DNA of 5,698 nucleotides. Origin: an uncultured Eggerthellaceae bacterium. GTDB taxonomy: Bacteria; Actinomycetota; Coriobacteriia; Coriobacteriales; Eggerthellaceae. Below are positions 1 through 5,698 of this stretch, in pieces. The position numbers and the translations under genes were made by a program. The notes below the pieces were generated by a model. That model did not search any database, was not told the DNA's origin, and saw only the letters and a program-made list of their open reading frames with translations. Location of the stretch: assembly GCA_947566075.1 (NCBI GenBank), contig CANOIM010000033.1, positions 1-5,698 on the forward strand. The letters run 5' to 3'. The number at the start of each line of letters is the position of its first letter. Positions within the stretch are counted from its first letter, which is position 1.

Positions 1-333
1 AACCCCATCGGCCCTAGGATCTACGTTGCTCATCTGGTTGTCCGTAGGGACAGGAACTCGTTCCTGTCCGGCGGTAACACTCGCGGTGTTGCTGTCCGTG
101 AGGCCCGTGCACCCCTCGAACATGGAGGCGGCGTTGGTGGGATTGAGGGTTGCAGGTAGGATGACCCCTGCTGGCATGGAGAGCGTTGCCTCATAGGGGG
201 TTGCCTGGTTCTGGTTGGTCACGAACGGGATGGACGTGCACCCGTGGAACATATGGGACGCATCGGTGGTCGCGTCGGTGATGGTGAGGCCACGCATGTC
301 AGCTGAGACAAGCTTGGTGCAACCCTCGAACAT
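1..333 (-). repeat. N-terminal start of a DUF285-like repeat block (block 3), cut by the window edge
   Basis: About 110 residues following linker 3, containing MFEGCTKLVSADMRG, MFHGCTSIPFV, the long atypical unit with LSMPAGVILPATLNP, and MFEGCTGLTDS. The order is that of the start of block 1: two ordinary units, then a Pro-Ala-Gly unit, then another MFxGC-type unit. The Phe of the first unit and the Pro of PAG are 52 residues apart in both blocks. The frame is still open at position 1 (last residues PRADGV), so the block and the protein continue beyond the window. Confidence 0.85.
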
Positions 334-3300
334 GCCAGACAGAGAACCTTGAGCCGTGATGGAGCCCACATCACCCAAGAACACGACCTGGGAGAAGCTG
401 TTGGCGTAGGCACCGCCACTGTTCCAGGGAGTACGGGTGGAATCAGAACGGTTGAAGGCGCGCATGGTGCCGGATACATTATTGGACGGGTACAGGACCA
501 AGCTGCTGACCCCGTCCTTGTTCCTGATGGACCAGCGGACCGAGGTGCCGTTCCACTGGTCAGTGCCGTCATCGCGCCCAACGTAACCAGTTACAACAAC
601 GTTGCCGTACTCGCCCTCAGTGGATACCTTTCCATTGACCGAGTTGTTGATGTAGTCGTGACCTTGCCACACGTTGAAGATGGTGTTGCTGGCAGCCGTT
701 AGGTTGCCGGACCCATCTGTCGCCAACGTCATGTGGATGGTGCCGGTATAGTCGAAACCCGTAAGGGAAGGTCGCCTCATGAGCTCTGCGGAGGTGGTAG
801 GACCGGAGTTGTCCAGGTATATGTCTGCCTGGATAACGTAGTTAGGATTGCCGGTATTGGTCGTCCTATACCAGAAGAAGCCGTTCAGCAGATGCTTGAA
901 ATCCTTGCCTAGCGTGATGGTGGCCCTATTCGTCTTGTTGAACATTGCCGTGCATCCGGTGAACAGATCAGTCATCCCGCAATCGCCCGTACCACCTTCG
1001 TTGGTCGTCGGATTGACTGCTGTGAAACTATGGCCCAGTGATGCAGTAGACAGTCCCCGGGTGTCCAGCTCCTTCAGCTTGGCACACCCATAGAACATCC
1101 AATTCATGTATTTCGGAGCATAGGTATAGGTATAGGGTGCAACGGCTTTGATGCTCGTCAGGTTATCGCATCCCATGAACATGCCGCTGAATGAAGGATT
1201 AGCAGCGGGAGCGGCAGTTGCGCTGAAGGTGACGGTGTTGAGCGCATCGCATTCTCTGAACATCTCCGTCAGGTCCGCATTAGCGGCTTTGACCATGTCC
1301 TTGAAATCAACGGTCGCAAGCTTGTCGCAATCGCGGAACATGCACTGCAGAGCGGTTGTATGGCTCGTGAAGAGCTCAGGAGGCAATGTCAATGAGTAGG
1401 AGGTCGTGCTTCCTGCAGCACCAGTTGCTACACCTACAGAGGTGATGGCATCTAGATCCTCGAACATGCCGAACATGGAACCGTCATAGCCCTTGGCCGT
1501 TGTCATGCCAGCGGCTGATGCCTGAGCAGATGTCGCCATGATGGGCATACCGCGCAGATCGAACTTGGGCATCTTGTTCCTGTTATCACCATAGGATGCG
1601 CCGTAGCTATTCGTGCTGGCGTTATAAGGCATCCCTGGATAAGTTCCGCCAGTGAAGTCGTTCTGGCCGGTGGTGCTGAATTCCCCTTTCAGCGTATAAG
1701 ACATGTTGCTGAACATCGCACCCATGCTGACCGCAGTGCCGCGCGTACCCGAATTCTTCCACGTAAGGCTCGAGTTCGGTCCGATATTCGAGCTCGTGAA
1801 GCAATCTCTGAACATGGAGTTCAGTACGGCGTTGTTGTTGCCTACGTCTGTGAACGTCCATGTGCATGTCGTATCCTTCGGGATCTGCGCAACATCGTTT
1901 GAGGTGCTAACCGTCTGGAACATGCAATAGAGCTCTGCTCCTGCTCCGGTCCCCACACGCGTCATGGTCACATTCTGCAGCGCTCGTACGCCGTAGAACA
2001 TCTGGGAGAGCTTTTGATGATTGCCCTTGATAGCCGTCGTATAGGCACCTACATCTGTGAGTATCACCGTCTTCAGGTTGTTATTGGTTCCGCAGATCAT
2101 CCTAGACAGCGAAGCGCCTTCGCCATTGCCGACATTGGTGAGCTTGAGGGTGGGGTTCGTGCTGGCGGATTTGGTGGTGAACGCATCGTTGAACAGGCTC
2201 AACACCTGCGCATTCGTTCCGTTGAAGGAGTTCTTGATGTCAACGTCTAGGAGCGGATCTCCATTGAACATCTCACCCACGCTCCAGGTGCTGCCCGTAG
2301 CTCTGTTCCCATTGAAGCAGCCATCCATCCGTACCGTGCCGAGCTTCGTGCAGTTCTGGAACATATAGTCGGCATAGGCTGCGCCGCCTCCACCGACGTT
2401 GGTCAGCGTCACGGAAGTGAGGCCCGTGCAGTTCGCGAACGTCCATCTGTGCTGCCCCGCTGCCGAGTTCGCGACATTCGTCCATTCTACTGTCTTCAAG
2501 TTCGAACACCGATAGAACATCGTGTTGGATGTCATGTAGGTGCTTGTTGCCACATCCTTCATCATGACGCTCTCGATACCAACACAATCGATGAATGCAT
2601 CGGCGGTATTCGCCATTTTCGGCATTGAGGATGGGAATCTCACTGCTGTTCCCTGTGAGTCCATCCTCACTGACCCCTTGAGGGAACTACATCCATTGAA
2701 CATCCTGTACATGGATGTCAGGTTAGCCATGCTGAGCGACGACATATCGACACTGGTGAGCTTCTTGCAATTCTCGAAGAGCGAGATCATCTGCGTCGTG
2801 CTGGACGTATTGAGATTGGCGAAGCTGATGCTCGTCAGGTTCTCGAAGTTCTGGAACAGGTAATCGAAGTATGAGTTGGCATAAACGGGTGTTCCGTTGT
2901 AACCGACGAACTTGACCGTCTTGATCGAAGACAGCCCGCGCCAAGGAGGTATTATCGTGCCAGTGGCGGATTGGAGCCCGAAGTTCATCATCCTCGCGTT
3001 CGACGCATAGGATTGGATGGTGAGAACGGTATCGTTATCAGTGATCGCATAGCGGACCGCGTTCGTTGGTGTGGTGCTGTTCGCATATCCAAGGTTGCCT
3101 GTCCTGTTGAATGACGAGCCACCGAGGTATCCTTGGGACTGCCAGGCAGAGAGCGTGCCGTTGGTCAAGATGATCTGGCTCGAATCACCGGCGTAGTTAT
3201 AGGTGACGCCTCCGGCAATCCCGCTCGGGCGCGGCATGATGTTGGCGCCGGTAGTGGGGCCGCCGTCCACGTATATCTTGGTATCAGCCGCCATGATGTA

Positions 3301-5698
3301 GGTGTAGGTTCCGTCATCATTCCTTTGACCAAAGAAGCCATTGCCGATGGTGGTCTGTCCTCTACCGAGCTTGATTACTGCGTTCGCTCCGGATGTTGCA
3401 GTGCCGTCAGAACCCATCACGACGATCTTCGTCGCTCCATGGAAGAAGTTTACGAAATAGGCCATGCTCCCCATCCGAGTCACACCCGTCATGTCCACAT
3501 AGGTCAGGTTGGGGCACCCCGCGAACCAATTCCCTTGAGAATCCACGTTGAATGCGGTGGTATTGGTGATCTCGACTCTTTGGAGTGCGGTGCAGTTCTC
3601 GAACAGGCCTGAAGACCAGGCGCTGTGGATGGTTATATCCTTACCTGATATCTTCGCGGTCTTCAGCGCTGAACAGCCACTGAAGAGGTAGTGATAGCCC
3701 TGAGCTCCTCCGTAGCCTTTGATTCCGGTGAGCTCAACGGATTCCAGGCCTTTGCATTGGGCAAAAATGGACTGCGCCTTGTTCTGCATATTTGAGAGGT
3801 CCCAGATCGTAGGCAGAGTGATATATCCCTCAGCGCCCTTGTTCGTGCTGGAATAATTACGCACGTGCTTTGCCTTGTTGCACCCATAGAACGTATTGAG
3901 CGAATCACCGTTCGTGTTGTTGTCAATCTCATCTTGGTTCTTGCCGAAGATCGGCATCTCCCAAACATCGTAGCGAGAGAACTGTGATTGGAAGAACACG
4001 TTTATCTCGCCTTTAGAGGGTGTGGTCGTCGTGGATCCTAGCCAGCTCATGGTGCCGCCGACCACCTTGCTGGAATTACCCACGCCTTGGAAGATGCTCT
4101 CCAAGTCAGCGCCATTCTTGCCCACGTTGTTGATCGTGTAATTGACCTTGCTGTTCGCTGGGAGAGCAGCTGAAGTGCCAGCATTGGCGAAGGCGGATTG
4201 AAGATTCGCTCCCGAGCCATTACCGACATTCGTCAGGGTCACAGTGGTGAGCATGCTTGCATTGGCACACATGCTCGTGAAGGAAACACCTGAATTGTTG
4301 CCCACATTGGTCATCGTGAGTCTCTCAAGCCCGGTACAACCCGAAAACGCTTGTGAGAAGTTCGACCCACTGCCCGTGAATGAATTAGTGAAAGTCGCTT
4401 CATGCAAACCCGTTGCACCAACGAACATAAGCGAGGCGCTATTGAAGGAGCCGGTCATGGAGTTGGAGAATGTTACTGTACTGGTCTTCTTGCTGACCAC
4501 CGAAGCATCCGAGAAGCAATTCTCGAACATAGCGAATCCATCTATGATGTATCCGGTCCCAGAGTCGATCACGGTCACTGTCTCTAGCTTCTTGCACCCC
4601 GTAAAAGCCCAGTTTAGATAGGTGGTGCAAGTGGTGAAGGCCCCTTTGATCCTTACGTTCGTTATCGAGCTGCACCCTTGGAAGGCATACTTGAGGTTTA
4701 GGGATGTAATAGGTTTGAATGTTCCATCCGTACCCGTCCTGATTCGGAGACCCGCTGGAATGGAGGTGTCTGAGTCATTCGACATGGGGATGTCGTTCGC
4801 GATCTCAGCCGACAATAAGGAAGAGCATCCAGTAAAGATATGCGTAGCATCCATTTCAGTAGATACCACAAGGTTGGTAAAATCAGCTGACTTCAAAGCA
4901 GTGCAGCTATAGAACATATAGCTTAGATTGGTTCCTGACTTGATGCCCTTCATGAACTTCACTTGGGCAAATGCTTTGCTATATCCGTCACTGTCACCCC
5001 CCGCATAACCCTTGCCGGTCCAAGGAGCCGCACTCGAACCCGTACCGAAGTTCTGCATGGTGGCCGGGTTGCTCACCGAGTACCCCGCCTTGGAGTTCGG
5101 CGCGATGCACAAGGTCCCGACCCCGGTGGAATCATTGGTCATGATGCGCCAAGCGACGGAGTTGCCCCCGACGCCGTTCGTGCCGTTATTGCCTATGAAC
5201 CCATAGGCCGTCGTCCGACCAAATTGCGATCCGAAGTCCCCGATCAGCGCGTTCACGTCCGCCTCGGTGTACTTGATGCAGCCCACATACCCCCGGGCCG
5301 TCCACACGGTGTCGATCAGCGTCTTGTCGGCTACGTAGATGGACCCCTGGAACTTGCTCGTCCCCTCGCTCGGGCACTGCATCAGGTTCGCCGCCGTCTG
5401 CGGCCCCCGGTTCGCCCCCAGCTGCACGGACACCGTGCTCGCCAGGATGTACTCGTAGGCGCCCGATCCGCCCTCGCGGGCCCCGAAGAACCCGTTCAGG
5501 ACCTTCCCGAACGACGCCCCCAGCGTGATCGTCCCCACGACATTGCCCGGCGCGGCGGCCCCGGTGGTGCTCACGAGCAGTGAGCACCCCTCGAACATCT
5601 GCCTCATCGCGGACAGGTTCCCCGGCGTGGAGTAGTCCCCTGCCATCCCCGCCGTGCTGACCCCCGTCATGTCGAGCGTCGCCAACTTGGAGCACCCG
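1..5698 (-). CDS. Giant BspA-like / DUF285-type leucine-rich-repeat surface protein, internal fragment open at both ends
   Basis: The minus-strand frame whose codons occupy plus triplets beginning at position 1 is free of stops for 1,899 codons and leaves the window at both ends. Translation gives a repetitive protein with dozens of units of the form MFxGCxxLxxV (for example MFEGCTKL near 333-310, MFYGCAKL near 1098-1075, MFYRCSNLKTV near 2520-2488, LFENCTALQRV near 3606-3574, MFYSCTALKSAD near 4917-4882). This is the DUF285/BspA-like leucine-rich-repeat signature of bacterial and archaeal surface proteins. Three non-repeat linkers of about 170-205 residues divide the repeats into blocks. Thr, Ser, Asn, Gly and Ala dominate, and NxS/T sequons are frequent, which fits an extracellular location. 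Signal peptide and cell-wall or membrane anchor would lie outside the window. A role as adhesin or surface-layer-associated protein is inferred from the family; no binding partner or catalytic residue is visible. The coding call is very secure; the function is not. Confidence 0.95.
334..924 (-). other. Inter-block linker domain, copy 3 (about 197 residues)
   Basis: Third copy of the linker. It starts with ATITLGKDF, nearly the same as GTITLGASF of copy 1, followed by LLNGFFWYR (about 889-863), YVIQADIYLD, SGPTTSAELMRRPS (about 807-766), VWQGHDYI, then GYVGRDDGTDQWNG (about 588-547), VRWSIRNKDGV (about 540-508), LVLYP, TMRAFN, TPW (about 432-424) and FSQVVFLGDVGS. It ends at MFEGCTKLVSAD, the first unit of block 3. 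It is close in length to copy 1 and keeps all the shared anchors. Its middle contains an extra segment (HDYINNSVNGKVSTEGEYGN) absent from copy 2, so the region between the two halves is the variable part of the domain. The function is unknown; by family analogy it is a spacer or cap of the repeat solenoid. Confidence 0.8.
1120..1136. repeat. Short in-frame hexanucleotide repeat encoding Tyr-Thr alternation
   Basis: The hexamer ATAGGT occurs nearly three times in a row on the plus strand and encodes alternating Tyr and Thr (YTYTY) in the giant protein, just before a MFYGC unit. At this length it could gain or lose copies without shifting frame. It is too short to call a phase-variable tract with confidence. 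Confidence 0.4.
1741..2520 (-). repeat. T-N/D-V-G variant sub-repeats within block 2
   Basis: Units with the same variant strand as in block 1: EWTNVAN (Asn near 2476), LTNVGGGG (near 2398), LTNVGNGEG (near 2134), LTDVGAY (near 2053), MTRVGTGAG (near 1957), FTDVGNNNA (near 1846) and a weak TWKNSG (near 1753). The spacing is 26-37 codons except for one gap of 88 codons that holds about two unrelated-looking units (MFNGDPLLDV and a LFNDAF unit). The cluster lies at the same relative place as in block 1, after the opening units and before the irregular Met-Pro stretch. Confidence 0.6.
2866..3381 (-). other. Inter-block linker domain, copy 2 (about 172 residues)
   Basis: The shortest of three homologous linkers. 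Landmarks in order are AVIKLGRG, GNGFFGQRND (about 3343-3314), YTYIMAADTKIYVDGGPTTGA (split by the row boundary at 3300/3301), NIMPRPSG (about 3243-3220), AWQSQGYLGG, VRYAITDND (about 3055-3029), VLTIQS, MMNFG, IPPW (about 2952-2941) and IKTVKFVG. YLFQNFENLTSI then begins block 2. The NGFF, GPTT-A--M--PS, W---GY-G, R-xI-DND-V--L-I, M-xF and PW anchors are shared with copies 1 and 3. The spacing between the halves is reduced relative to copy 1, mainly between GY-G and the R-Y-A-I segment. In BspA-like proteins the latter half acts as a non-repeat cap or spacer before the solenoid; the exact role here is inferred. Confidence 0.8.
3382..4923 (-). repeat. DUF285-like leucine-rich-repeat block 1 (about 514 residues, about 17 units)
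   Basis: A continuous run of degenerate units spaced mostly 22-37 residues apart. In order they include MFYSCTALKSAD, IFTGCSSLLSAE, AFQGCSSITNV, AFTGCKKLETV, MFENCFSDAS, MFVGATGLHEA, AFSGCTGLERL, MCANASMLTTV, AFANAGTSA, IFQGVGNSS, FYGCNKAKHV, IFAQCKGLESV, LFSGCSALKTA, LFENCTALQRV, WFAGCPNLTYV and FFHGATKIVV. The Met of MF is often replaced by Ala, Ile or Leu, and the Cys is lost in several central units, so this is a diverged version of the family pattern. A long atypical unit (about 4752-4690) follows SIPAG. A less regular stretch around 4020-3900 (SRYDVWEMPIFGK) interrupts the rhythm. The last unit runs into linker 2. The block is expected to form an elongated solenoid; that is family knowledge, not something seen here. 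Confidence 0.85.
4081..4323 (-). repeat. T-N-V-G variant sub-repeats within block 1 (three units)
   Basis: Three successive units carry a beta-strand segment ending in N-V-G instead of the usual D-L/M-S: LTMTNVGNNSG, LTLTNVGNGSG and YTINNVGKNGA. The Asn residues fall at about 4306, 4228 and 4126, spacings of 26 and 34 codons. The associated MF motif is degraded here (MCANA, AFANA, IFQGV) and the conserved Cys is moved or missing. The DNA of the first two units is also similar. They look like a local tandem amplification of one unit type, shared with block 2. Confidence 0.65.
4924..5535 (-). other. Inter-block linker domain, copy 1 (about 204 residues)
   Basis: Within the giant protein this segment lacks MFxxC units and aligns with two later segments. 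Reading N to C it has GTITLGASF, LNGFFGAR (about 5499-5476), YEYILAS, GPQTAANLMQCPS (about 5406-5368), VWTARGYVG (about 5307-5281), GFIGNNGTNG, then VAWRIMTND (about 5155-5129), VGTLCIAP, TMQNFG, AAPW (about 5031-5020) and FAQVKFMKGIKSG, before the first unit of block 1 (LSYMFYSC). The C-terminal half resembles the W-x-I-x-D-G-x-L-x-I ... M ... PW ... V-V-F segment that precedes leucine-rich repeats in many BspA-like proteins. I do not recognise the N-terminal half as a named domain. Compared with copy 2 it carries about 30 extra residues, around CIKYTEADVNALIGDFGSQF. Most of it lies in the GC-rich part of the gene; the low-GC part begins near its C-terminal end. Confidence 0.8.
4984..5698. 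other. GC-rich segment with different synonymous codon use
   Basis: By hand count, 5041-5698 is about 67% G+C, against about 45% for 4681-4980. The transition falls at about 4980-5000, inside linker 1. In the GC-rich part Gly is mostly GGG or GGC, and other codons end mainly in G or C. Below the step Gly uses all four codons and A/T-ending codons are common. The reading frame and the domain order are unbroken across the step. Confidence 0.8.
5536..5698 (-). repeat. C-terminal end of a DUF285-like repeat block (block 0)
   Basis: This is the N-terminal-most stretch in the window, about 54 residues, and it is the tail of a repeat block that begins upstream of the window edge. It opens with GCSKLATLDMTGV, followed by a longer unit, MFEGCSLLVSTTG, that leads directly into linker 1. 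The same order closes block 1: GCPNLTYVDMTGV, then FFHGATKIVVMGSDG, then linker. A weaker version closes block 2: GCAKLKELDTRGL, then LFTGCTAMF, then linker. The match shows that at least one more module precedes the window. The DNA here is GC-rich, like linker 1. Confidence 0.85.

Larger units (their letters stand above)
925..2865 (-). repeat. DUF285-like leucine-rich-repeat block 2 (about 647 residues, about 20 units)
   Basis: The longest repeat block. Units in order include LFQNFENLTSI, LFENCKKLTSV, MFNGCSSLKGS, FIDCVGIESV, MFYRCSNLKTV, FANCTGLTSV, MFQNCTKLGTV, MFNGDPLLDV, MICGTNNNLKTV, MFYGVRALQNV, MFQTVSTSNDV, MFRDCFTSSN, MFSNMSYTLKG, MFGMFEDLDAIT, MFRDCDKLATV, MFRECDALNTV, MFMGCDNLTSI, MFYGCAKLKEL and LFTGCTAMF. 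Early units carry the L-T-S-V-D-M-S pattern typical of the family; the central units carry a T-N/D-V-G variant. A stretch of about 65 residues (about 1680-1490; GGTYPGMPYN, MPKFDLRGMPIM) has no clear unit and sits at the position equivalent to the irregular stretch of block 1. The block is about 130 residues longer than block 1, which suggests gain or loss of whole units since the modules duplicated. Confidence 0.85.

Noticed and set aside
2014..2863. Several overlapping open frames of about 75-107 codons on both strands
   Set aside because: All are shadows of repeat block 2. Repetitive coding DNA gives similarly repetitive out-of-phase products (for example VRELHGPH-like and VPELHEARH-like strings), which can look like a repeat protein but have no family match that I recognise.
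3133..3612. 159-codon plus-strand open frame
   Set aside because: It lies antisense over linker 2 and the end of block 1. No domain signature, and its apparent openness follows from the codon pattern of the real gene.
3663..4229. Two Arg/Ser/Thr-rich minus-strand open frames (about 101 and 60 codons)
   Set aside because: Out-of-phase shadows of block 1; the true frame is continuous across both.
4963..5583. 206-codon plus-strand open frame
   Set aside because: It is antisense to linker 1 in the GC-rich segment, where stops are rare by composition. Its product is Arg/Pro/Gly/Val-rich with no recognisable motif, whereas the minus frame gives a coherent domain homologous to two others.
5186..5695. 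169-codon minus-strand open frame in another phase
   Set aside because: Same strand as the giant gene but out of phase. Its composition (Gly/Arg/Asp/Val-rich) is that of a GC-rich shadow, and it lacks the MFxGC units that the true phase shows across the same bases.
1..5698. CRISPR array or other short regularly spaced DNA repeat
   Set aside because: The periodic gaacat-type words are the reverse complement of Met-Phe codons in protein repeats. The spacing varies, the surrounding DNA is diverged, and everything is in one coding frame.
1..5698. Promoters, ribosome binding sites, terminators, tRNA or other RNA genes
   Set aside because: No intergenic DNA exists in the window, and no structure stood out against the coding constraint.

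Overview
The whole window is the interior of one very large protein-coding gene on the minus strand. Read on the minus strand in codons that occupy plus-strand triplets 1-3, 4-6 ... 5695-5697, all 1,899 codons are open. The frame runs off both edges, so neither start codon, signal peptide, stop codon, promoter nor terminator is in view. I translated the frame by hand from end to end and found no stop.

The product is a BspA-type, DUF285-like ("bacterial surface protein" repeat) leucine-rich-repeat protein. Its signature is a degenerate unit of about 22-37 residues built on M-F-x-G/N-C-x-x-L-x-x-V. The composition is rich in Thr, Ser, Asn, Gly and Ala and poor in Lys, Glu and Arg, as expected for a secreted or surface-exposed protein. 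The likely role is a cell-surface adhesin or matrix-type protein, but nothing in the window fixes a ligand.

From N- to C-terminus (descending coordinates) the layout is: end of a repeat block (5698-5536); linker 1 (5535-4924); repeat block of about 17 units (4923-3382); linker 2 (3381-2866); repeat block of about 20 units (2865-925); linker 3 (924-334); start of another repeat block (333-1). Each linker is about 170-205 residues. It has a less familiar N-terminal half (NGFF ... GPxT-A-LM--PS ... W--GYxG) and a C-terminal half resembling the W-x-I-x-D-G-x-L-x-I ... M ... PW segment common in BspA-like proteins. The gene is therefore a tandem array of roughly 720-820-residue super-modules (linker plus repeat block). 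Two complete and two partial modules are visible.

Base composition is not uniform. Positions 1 to about 4980 are moderate in GC (about 45% just below the step), while about 4984-5698 is about 67% GC with a different synonymous codon choice. The same reading frame and the same protein architecture continue across the step.

The organism cannot be fixed from this sequence. Giant DUF285/BspA-like proteins at moderate GC are typical of gut or rumen microbes, including Firmicutes, Actinobacteria of the Coriobacteriia and methanogenic archaea such as Methanomassiliicoccales. A prokaryotic gut commensal is my best guess, with low confidence. There is no intergenic DNA, RNA gene, CRISPR array or mobile element in the window.
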